From Bacteroidales bacterium (GTDB lineage: Bacteria > Bacteroidota > Bacteroidia > Bacteroidales > WCHB1-69), in NCBI GenBank assembly GCA_024682995.1, contig JAIKYR010000116.1:1-42890 (forward strand): a stretch of 42,890 bases of DNA, read 5' to 3'. The notes under the pieces are model-generated. The model saw only the letters and a program-made list of their open reading frames with translations. It was not told the origin of the DNA and searched no databases. The position numbers were made by a program, and so were the translations under genes. Positions 16,279 through 24,693 of the stretch are shown one piece after another (position 1 is the stretch's first letter; each line of letters begins with the position of its first letter).

Positions 16279-16320
16279 TTAACTATTAATTATTAACTAT
16301 TAACTATTAATTGTTAATTA
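16279..16320. repeat. Right heptamer arm of the cassette (6 units)
   Basis: Units in order: TTAACTA, TTAATTA, TTAACTA twice, TTAATTG, TTAATTA. It is inverted relative to the left arm. The final codons (Ile-Asn-Asn) and stop of the MutS-family gene at 16307 lie inside it. Confidence 0.92.
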
Positions 16321-17659
16321 AATCCCCGTCCACTCCCAGCAGCCGTGCGATGGAGAATGCCTCCATGGGCACCTCGTCGGCGTCGGTTTCCACGAGGGAG
16401 TAGTCGATGTAGTCGCCGATATTGTGCACGGTGACGGGCGTGTTGCCCTTCAATTGAAGTCCTTTCACGCGTAAGCGTCGGCAGTTGGCGTTGATGCCGC
16501 TGTAGTGCGTGGTCACCAGGGAGGTGATGCCGAGCTGTGCGGCCAGGTTCAGGTAGTTGCTGACAATGCGTTTGCCCTCCTCGGGGTTGGTGGTGCGGGC
16601 CAGCTCGTCCACGAGGGCCAGCACGCGCTTGCCGGTGCGTCCGGCCTGGATGATCTTGTCGATGGTGAGGATCTCCACGGCGAAGGAGGAAAGCCCGCTG
16701 ATCTCCGACTGCCGGTCGCCGATACTGCTGTATATCTCATCCACGATGCTCATGCACGCCAACTCCGCCGGCACGTAGAAGCCGAATTGGCAGAGGTGTT
16801 GGGCCAGGGATACGGTTTTCAACAGCACGGACTTGCCCGCCATGTTGGCACCGGTGATGAGTACGGTCTCGCATCCGAAGCGGATGTCGATGGGCTGGAA
16901 ATGACGGCCTTTTTCCTCTAAAACGGCCGCCACTTCGGGATTGTACAGCTGATGCAGGTCTGTATGGTCGGAGAGGGTGGGGCGACAGGCGTTCCATTCG
17001 ATGGCCAGTTGGGCTTTGGCCAGCAGCAGGTCGAGGTGGGCGAGTTGGTCCAGGTTGCCGGTGATGGCTTTCACGTGGGGCTGTAGTTCCTGAGACAGGC
17101 GTGTGCGGACGCGGTCCTCCACCTTTTGCGCCTGAAAACGGCACTCTTCTGCCTCGGCCACGCTCTGTGCGTTGTCGATGCGCTCGCGCCATTGGGCCAA
17201 TTCATGATCATAGAGCGAATAGACGTAGAAATGGGGGATGCCGGTGTGCTCGGGGTCCAGCAGCGCGACGACGGCATCCATGTTTTCCAGCGGGCAGATG
17301 TCGTTGCTGCAAACTTCTAACGCTTCCGCGATCTTGCGGGTGAGGATGGCCGTCTTCTTGATTTCGAACAGCTGGATGTCGTCCATCACGGCCCCGTCGG
17401 CGAGGGCCGAAAGGGTGGGCCGGATGTCGTTGATCTGGTGCAGATGGTTGCGTATGCTCATCAGCTTGCTCCGGAACTGGTCGTCGCGGCGCAGGCCGAT
17501 GGCCTTGGAAAGCAGGTCGAACTCCGCCTCAAGCTCCTGCGCGGAAGTACAGAACGGCATGTCCAGCAGGTGCTTGCGTCCCAGGTTGGATACGAGCTGG
17601 AGATGTTCATACACATAGTGCAGGGCGGAGTTTTGTTCGAAAGCGTTTTTGAAAAGCAT
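16307..17659 (-). CDS. Short MutS-family ATPase (core and ATPase domain only)
   Basis: The 450-residue protein lacks the mismatch-recognition and connector domains of MutS. It has a helical core/lever region (about 1-240) and a MutS ABC-type ATPase: Walker A GANMAGKS (270-277), the DRQSEISGLSSFAVEI signature (315-330), Walker B LALVDE (347-352) and a THYSG-type switch His. It is unlikely to do mismatch repair. In the phylum a similar short MutS-like ATPase (KamC) reactivates lysine 5,6-aminomutase, but no kam genes are visible, so that role is only a possibility. The ancestral stop seems to have been replaced by the repeat arm. The promoter lies 30 nt upstream, divergent from clpB. Confidence 0.85.
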   Translation of the reverse strand: MLFKNAFEQNSALHYVYEHLQLVSNLGRKHLLDMPFCTSAQELEAEFDLLSKAIGLRRDDQFRSKLMSIRNHLHQINDIRPTLSALADGAVMDDIQLFEIKKTAILTRKIAEALEVCSNDICPLENMDAVVALLDPEHTGIPHFYVYSLYDHELAQWRERIDNAQSVAEAEECRFQAQKVEDRVRTRLSQELQPHVKAITGNLDQLAHLDLLLAKAQLAIEWNACRPTLSDHTDLHQLYNPEVAAVLEEKGRHFQPIDIRFGCETVLITGANMAGKSVLLKTVSLAQHLCQFGFYVPAELACMSIVDEIYSSIGDRQSEISGLSSFAVEILTIDKIIQAGRTGKRVLALVDELARTTNPEEGKRIVSNYLNLAAQLGITSLVTTHYSGINANCRRLRVKGLQLKGNTPVTVHNIGDYIDYSLVETDADEVPMEAFSIARLLGVDGDLINN

Positions 17660-17688
17660 AGTCGTCAGTTTCGTTTTTTTAAGGTTGG

Positions 17689-17696
17689 CAAAGATA
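17689..17696 (-). promoter_or_regulatory. Promoter -7 box of the MutS-family gene
   Basis: TATCTTTG on the minus strand, 30 nt upstream of the start codon. Confidence 0.7.
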
Positions 17697-17742
17697 CGAT
17701 TTTATTTCGGAGAAGATGCAGTCCCTCGCCGATATCCTCGTG

Positions 17743-17757
17743 CTGACTTTTTGTCAG
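17743..17757. promoter_or_regulatory. Inverted repeat CTGAC-N5-GTCAG upstream of clpB
   Basis: A perfect 5-bp inverted repeat around five T residues, about 90 bp upstream of clpB. It could be an operator for a stress regulator. No CIRCE element is seen, and the clpB transcription start cannot be placed with confidence. Confidence 0.35.
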
Positions 17758-17792
17758 TCGTTCATGTTTGGCAATATTGTTGCTTGGTTATT

Positions 17793-17822
17793 CCGCCGCC
17801 TGATATTAGACGGCGGTTTTTT
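17793..17822 (+). terminator. Terminator-like hairpin in the clpB leader
   Basis: CCGCCG (17793-17798) pairs with CGGCGG (17811-17816), with two further pairs inward after one mismatch, and six T residues follow immediately (17817-17822). It ends 21 nt before the clpB ATG. It has the form of an intrinsic terminator but precedes the gene, so it may be an attenuator or the end of a short leader RNA. Confidence 0.65.
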
Positions 17823-17843
17823 GAAGAAAGGAAAAAGAATATT

Positions 17844-20441
17844 ATGAACCCGAACAATTTGACAATCAAAACCCAAGAGGTTATTTCCAATGCCCAGATG
17901 ATTGCCATGCGCAACCAGAACCAGCAGATTGATAACCTCCATTTCTTGAAGTCCATGCTCGACATGGACGATAATGTTGTACCCTTCCTGTTGAAGAAAC
18001 AGGATTGTAACCCTAAAACGATTGCCTCTGTGGTGGACCGCGAAATTGCCCGCCTGCCGAAAGTTACCGGAGGTGATTTCTATCTCGGTGGCAGTGCCCA
18101 AACCGCCATGCAAAAAGCCATCCTCTTTTGCCAGGATTCTGGCGATGAATACGTGTCACTGGAACACTTGCTCTACGGCATCCTCATGGCAGGCGACAAG
18201 GCCTCGCAGATTCTGAAGGACGCCGGCCTCACCGAGAAGGGCATGAAAAGCGCCATCAACGAACTGCATAAGGGCAGCAAGGTGACATCAGCCTCCAATG
18301 AGGAGACATACAACGCGCTAAACAAATACGCTAAAAACTTGAACGACATGGCCCGTCAGGGCAAGCTGGACCCCGTCATCGGACGTGACGAGGAGATACG
18401 TCGGGTGCTGCAGATTTTGTCGCGCCGTACCAAGAACAACCCGATTCTGATTGGTGAGGCCGGCGTGGGCAAGACCGCCATTGCGGAAGGCTTGGCTCAG
18501 CGGCTCGTGAGCGGCGACATCCCCGAGAACCTGAAGACCAAGAAGCTCTACTCGCTCGATATGGGCGCGCTGATTGCCGGCGCCAAGTACAAGGGCGAGT
18601 TCGAGGAGCGATTGAAGAGCGTCATCAACGAGGTGGTGGAGTCCAACGGCGAGATCATCCTCTTTATAGATGAGATTCACACCCTTGTGGGTGCGGGTGC
18701 GTCGGGCGAGGGTGCCATGGATGCCGCCAACATCCTCAAGCCGGCGCTGGCCCGAGGCGAACTCCGCTCCATCGGTGCCACCACATTGGATGAGTATCAG
18801 AAATATTTTGAAAAAGACAAGGCTTTGGAGCGTCGTTTCCAGCCGGTCAAGATTGAGGAACCCGACAAATACAGCGCCATCTCTATCCTCCGCGGACTGA
18901 AGGAACGTTATGAGAACCATCACAAGGTCAAAATTTTGGATGAGGCTATCATCGCTGCCGTGGAACTCTCGCAGCGCTACATTGGCGACCGTTTCCTGCC
19001 CGACAAGGCCATCGACCTCATAGACGAGGCGGCTGCCAAGCTGAAGCTTGAAATCAACTCGGTGCCGGAAGAACTGGATGAGGTGGAACATAAAATCAGC
19101 CAGCTGGAAATCGAACGGGAGGCTCTGAAACGTGAGAACAATGCCGAGAAGGTGGCTGAGTTGAGTGGCAAAATTGCGGAGCTGCAGGAAAAACGAAACT
19201 CCATATCCTCTAAATGGCGGAGTGAGAAGGAGATCATGGACAAAATCCAGCACTGCAAAGATGAAATCGAAGCCTATAAGCTGGAGGCCACCAATCAGGA
19301 GCGGCAGGGCAATTATGGTCGGGTGGCCGAATTGCGCTACGGTTTGATTAAAAACGACGAAGACCAGATCGTGAAGTTACAGAAGGAGTTGGAAGCCCTG
19401 CAGGGCGACAACGCTTTGATTGACGAGAAGGTGGGTGCCGACGACATTGCCGAGGTGGTGGCCCGCTGGACGGGCATTCCCGTGACCAAGATGATGCAGA
19501 GCGAGAAATCCAAATTATTGCATTTGGAAGAAGAACTGCACAAGCGTGTGGTGGGTCAGGATGAGGCCATCGGAGCCGTGTCGGATGCCATCCGCCGAAG
19601 CCGCGCCGGCCTGCAAGATGCCAAACGCCCTATCGGATCGTTCATCTTCATGGGCACCACGGGTGTGGGCAAGACGGAATTGGCTAAAGCCTTGGCTGAA
19701 TATCTGTTCAATACCGAGGATGCCATGATACGATTCGATATGAGTGAGTTTCAGGAATCCTACTCGGTGTCAAGGCTCATCGGTTCGCCTCCAGGCTACG
19801 TGGGCTACGACGAGGGCGGCCAACTCACCGAGAAGGTGCGCCGTAAACCCTATTCCGTCATCCTGTTCGATGAGATTGAAAAAGCCCACCCCGATGTCTT
19901 CAATGTGCTGTTGCAGGTGCTGGACGACGGGCGATTGACCGACAACAAAGGTCGTGTGGCTGATTTCAAAAACACCATAATCATTATGACTTCCAACCTC
20001 GGATCTAACATAATACAAGATAATTACGCCGATAGGGCCAATTATTCGGACACGGAAGTCTTCGAACGGACCAAGGCGGAAGTCACGGATTTGTTAAAGA
20101 AAACCCTGAAACCCGAATTTCTCAACCGTATTGACGAGATTGTGATGTTCCAGCCGCTGTCCAAGCGCGAGATCAAGGCCATCATCGACCTGCAACTGGC
20201 CCAATTGGGTGATTTGCTGGCGCAGCGCAACATCAAGATCGAGTTCAGCAAGTATGCCATGTCGTTGTTGGCGGACCTTGGCTATGACCCGATTTACGGC
20301 GCCCGTCCGCTGAAGCGGGTGATTCAGAAACTCATCCTGAACGAACTCTCCAAAATCATCTTGGCGGACGACATCGACCATGACTGCACTATCATGGTGG
20401 ATTCCGTGGAGGACGGCAAGTTTGTGTTTTACAAGAAGTAA
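17844..20441 (+). CDS. clpB: ATP-dependent disaggregase ClpB
   Basis: Hexameric AAA+ chaperone that rescues aggregated proteins with DnaK. The 865-residue protein has the N-terminal Clp repeat domain, a first AAA+ module with Walker A GEAGVGKT (204-211) and [12 protein letters not shown], a long coiled-coil middle domain (about 410-525, rich in Glu/Lys, including the two-wing pattern that separates ClpB from ClpA/C), and a second module with GTTGVGKT (604-611) and [13 protein letters not shown]. The frame is open 65 codons further upstream across the leader hairpin, but the family start [13 protein letters not shown] at 17844 is clearly right. Confidence 0.96.
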   Translation: MNPNNLTIKTQEVISNAQMIAMRNQNQQIDNLHFLKSMLDMDDNVVPFLLKKQDCNPKTIASVVDREIARLPKVTGGDFYLGGSAQTAMQKAILFCQDSGDEYVSLEHLLYGILMAGDKASQILKDAGLTEKGMKSAINELHKGSKVTSASNEETYNALNKYAKNLNDMARQGKLDPVIGRDEEIRRVLQILSRRTKNNPILIGEAGVGKTAIAEGLAQRLVSGDIPENLKTKKLYSLDMGALIAGAKYKGEFEERLKSVINEVVESNGEIILFIDEIHTLVGAGASGEGAMDAANILKPALARGELRSIGATTLDEYQKYFEKDKALERRFQPVKIEEPDKYSAISILRGLKERYENHHKVKILDEAIIAAVELSQRYIGDRFLPDKAIDLIDEAAAKLKLEINSVPEELDEVEHKISQLEIEREALKRENNAEKVAELSGKIAELQEKRNSISSKWRSEKEIMDKIQHCKDEIEAYKLEATNQERQGNYGRVAELRYGLIKNDEDQIVKLQKELEALQGDNALIDEKVGADDIAEVVARWTGIPVTKMMQSEKSKLLHLEEELHKRVVGQDEAIGAVSDAIRRSRAGLQDAKRPIGSFIFMGTTGVGKTELAKALAEYLFNTEDAMIRFDMSEFQESYSVSRLIGSPPGYVGYDEGGQLTEKVRRKPYSVILFDEIEKAHPDVFNVLLQVLDDGRLTDNKGRVADFKNTIIIMTSNLGSNIIQDNYADRANYSDTEVFERTKAEVTDLLKKTLKPEFLNRIDEIVMFQPLSKREIKAIIDLQLAQLGDLLAQRNIKIEFSKYAMSLLADLGYDPIYGARPLKRVIQKLILNELSKIILADDIDHDCTIMVDSVEDGKFVFYKK

Positions 20442-20444
20442 TGG

Positions 20445-20553
20445 GATGAACTATGAACCTTGGCTGTTGGATGTTAGGAGTTGGAGGTAAGAAATTAAGA
20501 AACTAAGAAATTAAGAATATTGACAAATATTTTTCTTACTTTCAATCTTACAA
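20445..20553. repeat. Degenerate 7/8-bp periodic spacer between clpB and the unknown membrane protein
   Basis: GTTGGAT, GTTAGGA, GTTGGAG and GTAAGAA (20466-20493) are followed by three octamers of the form ATTAAGAA (20494-20517). After a short A/T spacer come TTCTTAC, TTTCAAT and CTTACAA (20533-20553). TTCTTAC is the exact reverse complement of GTAAGAA, so the two sides are inverted. The genes on either side converge. The whole 116-bp spacer is made of this material. Confidence 0.6.
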
Positions 20554-20557
20554 ACAA

Positions 20558-22864
20558 CTAAAATCCTCTGGTGGTACGCGCGGAGCTTGGGATGACCGAG
20601 CTCCGCGTTCTCGTATTGCCAGAGCCGGGAACGCTTGTGGGGCGTGATGTCGTGGTGGTGGACGGGTGTGGGGCGGTGGAGGTTGTGGGTCGCTGTGTGG
20701 GATTACCGCTCGAAGAGGGGCGTGCCCCGGAGGATGGTGCGGTGCTGGCTGGCGGACGCGTGCCCGCGGGCGCGGAAGGCTTGGCAGATGGGGCAGGGGA
20801 GGAGGAGGCATGCGCCTTGTAATTGGTAGTGGAACTCACGCGGCTGATTTTCGAGGAGATGTTGTGCCCGCCCGTGGTCACCATGTCGTTGTAGGTGATG
20901 ATGATGGAAGGCGTTTTCAGGTAGCGTCCGCCGGATTTTCCCAGACTTTGAACATAGTAATTCTGCACCTCGGCCAGATTCACGCCCAGAAGTGTCAAGT
21001 TGTTCTTGCCAATAACACGCATCAACTCATTGACTTTGCGGGCCTGCATCATGCGGTTGTAGGCGGCCTGATTGTTGATAACGGTGCCGCGTGGGTACGA
21101 AAGGTAACGCGCCAGCATTTTGAGATTGTCTTCCGAAAGTCCCTTCAGCAAGCTTCGCACGGAATGGAACTCGCTGACAATGCGGCTTTTCTGCTGCCGA
21201 TGTACATCTTGATAGATACGTTTCTGATCCTCCTCCGAATAGGTGAAATTGTATTCGGCCTCGTGGCGACGCATCTGCCGGTGGACCTCTTTCTCGCCGT
21301 AATTGTTGAAGTGGATATTAGCCATCGAATCAGATACCTGTTCTATTTGGTCGTCGGTCAGGTTTTTGAAGATATTGAGCATATTCCAGCATGCGCCGGC
21401 AAGCAGGTAGGGCTTGTTGCTTGGAAATGAGGGATGAAGCAGTTTCCCCTTGTAGCGGATGCCGTTGTCCATGAAGAGTTGGTACAGGGCGGTGTACTGC
21501 ACCACGCGGGCGATGTCGGTGTTGCCGCAGGTGGCGAAATAGTTACCCGCCCGCCGCTCGTAAGTGGCTCCCACGCTCTCGCTGCGCTCTTGCGAGTTGA
21601 AGTACGAAACCGGCAGTGCTCCCGTGCGGTTGAGGGTGTATATCGTGTACCGGGGCAGGTCGATGGCGTACATGGTGTTGGCCGTGTTCCAGTTGTAAAC
21701 CAGCTGCTCCAATCCTAATTTTTTGAAAAGAGGTTGGTCGAAGGGGAAGTATCCGGGACTGGGGTAGTGATAGTAGGCCTCTTGGATAGTGCCGCTCTCG
21801 GACCAGTCCTTGAGCAGGATGTCGGTGATGGTGAGCAGGTGGCCAAGCTCGGTGTTTTCCAGCTCCTTGCTGAGGTAAGTGGGGCACCAATCGCGCCCGT
21901 CGGCCATCTTGCCGGCCAGAAAGTCGTTGATGTCGAGGCTCTGCGACAGCTCTTTGGCACTGATGCTGGCGATGAGCAGCACGGTCTCCACGCGCAGGGG
22001 CGGCAGCGTCTGCAGGTCGGCCTCGCGCTCGCGCCCGATGACGACAAGTGTGGAGGAGTCGCGGAGGGCACCTAAGATGAGGTCCGCGTCTAAGGCGAAC
22101 TGCCGGATGGTGCCCATCTGGCGGCTGATGTCGCTGTTGCGGCGGATGCACCAGGCTACAAGGCCGGGCTCTTTGCTGAAATAGACCCCGCGTCGCTTCT
22201 GTCGGAACATCTGACTGACAGTGAGTGTCTTCAATGTGTCTTTGCCATCGATGAAAAGTTCACCTGCCTGTATGAACCAGTCGTCAAATTCGGCTAACGA
22301 GATCTGATAGTCCAGATTTTCTGATGAGAAATAATGTCGTTTTGAGTCATCCAACAGGTTGATGCTGTTGGGTTTGTAATCCGAAAGATACTGTTTCTTG
22401 GAGATGCGGGCCACCAAGGAGTCTGTGTTTTCTGTGGTGGCATTGCCTAAGACCACCATCAGATCGGTGATGCGTCCGTCATATCCGATTTTGTAATGCC
22501 GTTTGGAGGTTTGGTGGGTGTATTTGGTGAGGATTTTCTCTAAGGTGTCCGGCTCGAAGAAGGGCGCCGGTTCGGAGATGAGGATGATGCGGCTGCTGTC
22601 GGCGAAGGTGGCCGTGCCGATGGTCTGGTAGTGCATCCGATAGTGCTGGCGGAACAGATTATAGACGGAATCCTGCTTCTGGAAGGCCAGCGTGTTCTCC
22701 AGGGTGACATGCTGGTCGGGGATGTACTCCACCCGCATGACGCTGGCGGCCTGCTGCTTGATGCTTTCCACCACCTTGGTGTGCCGCCCGAAGGTGAACA
22801 GACTGCCCAAGGCTAACAGGAGGATGACGCCACTGATAATGCCGATACGGAGGGTTTTGCTCAT
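20558..22864 (-). CDS. Unrecognised membrane-anchored protein with Ser/Thr/Pro tail
   Basis: I do not recognise the family. The 768-residue protein has a short basic N-terminus and one hydrophobic segment (about residues 7-25) acting as signal anchor or signal peptide. A large mixed alpha/beta region follows (about 30-660) with no catalytic motif I can name. The last 87 residues are a low-complexity Ser/Thr/Pro/Ala-rich tail ending Thr-Thr-Arg-Gly-Phe. The body is predicted to be periplasmic or surface-exposed. The gene starts 4 nt after the maf stop, so the two are cotranscribed. The tail's DNA is more GC-rich than the surroundings. It does not end in a recognisable type A sorting domain. 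Confidence 0.75.
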   Translation of the reverse strand: MSKTLRIGIISGVILLLALGSLFTFGRHTKVVESIKQQAASVMRVEYIPDQHVTLENTLAFQKQDSVYNLFRQHYRMHYQTIGTATFADSSRIILISEPAPFFEPDTLEKILTKYTHQTSKRHYKIGYDGRITDLMVVLGNATTENTDSLVARISKKQYLSDYKPNSINLLDDSKRHYFSSENLDYQISLAEFDDWFIQAGELFIDGKDTLKTLTVSQMFRQKRRGVYFSKEPGLVAWCIRRNSDISRQMGTIRQFALDADLILGALRDSSTLVVIGREREADLQTLPPLRVETVLLIASISAKELSQSLDINDFLAGKMADGRDWCPTYLSKELENTELGHLLTITDILLKDWSESGTIQEAYYHYPSPGYFPFDQPLFKKLGLEQLVYNWNTANTMYAIDLPRYTIYTLNRTGALPVSYFNSQERSESVGATYERRAGNYFATCGNTDIARVVQYTALYQLFMDNGIRYKGKLLHPSFPSNKPYLLAGACWNMLNIFKNLTDDQIEQVSDSMANIHFNNYGEKEVHRQMRRHEAEYNFTYSEEDQKRIYQDVHRQQKSRIVSEFHSVRSLLKGLSEDNLKMLARYLSYPRGTVINNQAAYNRMMQARKVNELMRVIGKNNLTLLGVNLAEVQNYYVQSLGKSGGRYLKTPSIIITYNDMVTTGGHNISSKISRVSSTTNYKAHASSSPAPSAKPSAPAGTRPPASTAPSSGARPSSSGNPTQRPTTSTAPHPSTTTTSRPTSVPGSGNTRTRSSVIPSSARTTRGF

Positions 22865-22868
22865 TCGT

Positions 22869-23462
22869 TTATTTGCGGATGATATTCTGTAACATTTCCC
22901 ATAACAGACAGGTGGGCAGGCCCATCACATTGTAGAAGGAACCGTGGATGGATTGGATGCCAATGTACCCAATCCACTCTTGTATCCCGTAGGCGCCGGC
23001 CTTGTCCAACGGACGGTAGTGTTCCACGTAATACTGTAACTCCTCGTCCGAAAGCTCGACGAAGGTGACACCCGACGAGCGGAAGTCGGTCAGCATACGG
23101 TCGGGGGTGGCCACGGTGAGGCCGCTATATACCACATGTGTTTGTCCTGACAGTTGGCGCAGCATCTGCAGGGCCTCGTCGTTGTCTTTGGGCTTGCCGA
23201 TGATGTTGCCGTTGGCCACCACAATGGTGTCGCAGGCAATGAAGATGGTGTTAGCTGGATACTGGGTCATGTCAATGGCGGAGAGCTTGAGCTGCGAGAG
23301 GTACTGCACCACCTCGGCGGGATAGAGGGAAGGATCGTAGGATTCCGTCACATCGGAAGAGATTAGTTCATAATTAATGCCCATGTCGGAGAGCAGCTCG
23401 CGTCTGCGCGGCGACTTGGAGGCTAGGTAAATCTTGTAGTTTTTAAGTTCGTCCAATAACAT
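22869..23462 (-). CDS. maf: Maf-family nucleoside triphosphate pyrophosphatase
   Basis: Maf proteins hydrolyse dTTP/UTP or modified nucleotides to monophosphates. Diagnostic segments are LASKSPRRRELL near the N-terminus, the central CDTIVVANG with the catalytic Asp, and KAGAYGIQ; the set suggests the YhdE-like (dTTP/UTP) subgroup. From 23462 the product is 197 residues. A Met two codons earlier (23468) is equally usable, and longer frames upstream are excluded by the promoter at 23485-23492. The downstream gene begins 4 nt after its stop. Confidence 0.93.
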   Translation of the reverse strand: MLLDELKNYKIYLASKSPRRRELLSDMGINYELISSDVTESYDPSLYPAEVVQYLSQLKLSAIDMTQYPANTIFIACDTIVVANGNIIGKPKDNDEALQMLRQLSGQTHVVYSGLTVATPDRMLTDFRSSGVTFVELSDEELQYYVEHYRPLDKAGAYGIQEWIGYIGIQSIHGSFYNVMGLPTCLLWEMLQNIIRK

Positions 23463-23484
23463 AACCATTGGTTTTAATCGGCGG

Positions 23485-23492
23485 CAAAGGTA
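23485..23492 (-). promoter_or_regulatory. Promoter -7 box of maf
   Basis: TACCTTTG on the minus strand, 17-23 nt upstream of the two candidate maf start codons. Confidence 0.68.
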
Positions 23493-23690
23493 CAAATTTA
23501 AGGGGAAATATGTTATGGTGTTTTTATGTTGCAAAAGTTTGCATCTTTAAAACAGGAAAGCCGTTGGACTTACTTTCCCGTTCACATTACGTTGGCGGAC
23601 ATGGTAGGACGGAATGGCTTTCCCATACAATATCTCATGTTATGAAGCCAAAATTTCTCTTTAGGATGCTCACTGCAGAACGAGAAATGG

Positions 23691-23717
23691 TTGTTCAGCG
23701 TTTTTTTTGTACTTTTG
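23691..23717 (+). promoter_or_regulatory. Promoter of the glycosyltransferase operon
   Basis: TTG (23691-23693) and TACTTTTG (23710-23717) are spaced by 16 bp, 22 nt ahead of the glycosyltransferase start. The 180 bp between the maf promoter and this site hold no gene I can support. Confidence 0.65.
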
Positions 23718-23739
23718 CAGTTCAATAGCAAGATAGAAA

Positions 23740-24693
23740 ATGCAGAAGCCCTTTTGTTCCATTATTGTGTCGGTTTATAATGAGGAGGCGGTCCTGGAAC
23801 GTTTCCATCACGAACTTTCGGAGGTCTTGTCCACTATGGATGCCGACTTCGAGTTGCTTTTTGTCAATGACGGCAGTACCGACGGTAGCTGTCAGGTGTT
23901 GCGGCAGCTGATGGCTCAGGACCGGCGTGTGCGGGTTATCAACTTCTCCCGCAACTTCGGCCATGAGGCCGCCATGCTCGCTGGCCTTGACCATTGCCAG
24001 GGGGATGTCGCTGTGTGCATGGACAGCGACTTGCAACATCCCCCCACGATTCTTCCCCAGATGTTGTCGAAATTCCAGCAGGGCAAGGATGTGGTCACCA
24101 TGATGCGTACCGACCGCGCCGATGGCGGTCTTGTCAAACGGATTACATCCGGCCTTTTTTACCGTATGATCAACAAAATGTCGGACACCCAGCTGCAGCC
24201 GGGCGCCTCTGACTTTTTCCTTTTGTCCCGCAAGGTCATCGATGTGTTGAAGACAGATTACCGCGAACGCACACGCTTCCTGCGCGGCATCATCCAGAAC
24301 ATCGGATTTGAGAAGGACTCCATCCACTATGAGGCTCCCTCCCGCGCTGCCGGCCAAAGCAAATATTCGTTCTGGAAACTTCTCCGTTTTTCCTTCTCGG
24401 CTATCGCCTCGTTCTCCAAAACCCCACTGAAGATAGGCATCTATTCGGGACTGTTATTTGTCCTGTTGAGCGTCATCCTGATCATCTATTCCCTGATCAT
24501 GTGGATTGTGGATACGCCTGTTTCAGGTTATACCACTCTGATTATCTTCCTTAGTGCTTTTGCAGGTATCCAACTTTTTGTTATCGGGGCTATTGGCTAT
24601 TATATTGGTTTTATCTTTGATGAGGTGAAACAACGTCCTCTTTACATTATCCAAAGCATTGAACAGGAACAATCTGATGATGAACAAGGCTGA
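23740..24693 (+). CDS. Family 2 glycosyltransferase, DPM1/GtrB-like, membrane-bound
   Basis: Probably transfers a sugar to undecaprenyl phosphate or a similar lipid carrier at the cytoplasmic face of the inner membrane. The 317-residue protein has a GT-A domain with SVYNEEAVL (11-19), FVNDGSTDGS (41-50) and the metal-binding MDSDLQHPP (94-102), then SDFFLLSRKV, an interface region, and two membrane helices (about 231-257 and 264-290). This is the GtrB/ArnC layout. It overlaps the next gene, whose product may use the lipid-linked sugar. No GtrA-type flippase is present. Confidence 0.9.
   Translation: MQKPFCSIIVSVYNEEAVLERFHHELSEVLSTMDADFELLFVNDGSTDGSCQVLRQLMAQDRRVRVINFSRNFGHEAAMLAGLDHCQGDVAVCMDSDLQHPPTILPQMLSKFQQGKDVVTMMRTDRADGGLVKRITSGLFYRMINKMSDTQLQPGASDFFLLSRKVIDVLKTDYRERTRFLRGIIQNIGFEKDSIHYEAPSRAAGQSKYSFWKLLRFSFSAIASFSKTPLKIGIYSGLLFVLLSVILIIYSLIMWIVDTPVSGYTTLIIFLSAFAGIQLFVIGAIGYYIGFIFDEVKQRPLYIIQSIEQEQSDDEQG

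Larger units (their letters stand above)
15729..16320. mobile_element. Candidate 592-bp cassette: four-helix-bundle gene between heptamer inverted repeats
   Basis: Two 42-bp heptamer-periodic arms in inverted orientation (37/42 matching) enclose 508 bp. The interior has one gene (15760-16125, minus), a perfect 12-bp palindromic stem upstream of it, and nothing else. The unit sits between two convergent genes and supplies the C-terminal residues of one of them. No transposase is encoded, and no target-site duplication outside the arms can be distinguished from the repeats. Calling it mobile is inference from the architecture. Confidence 0.4.

Noticed and set aside
15729..16320. Diversity-generating retroelement, suggested by the Avd-like four-helix-bundle protein
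   Set aside because: There is no reverse transcriptase, template repeat or variable repeat in the window.
23526..23645. 39-codon plus-strand frame between maf and the glycosyltransferase gene
   Set aside because: No promoter at a sensible distance, no family resemblance, no signal-like N-terminus; expected by chance in 270 bp.
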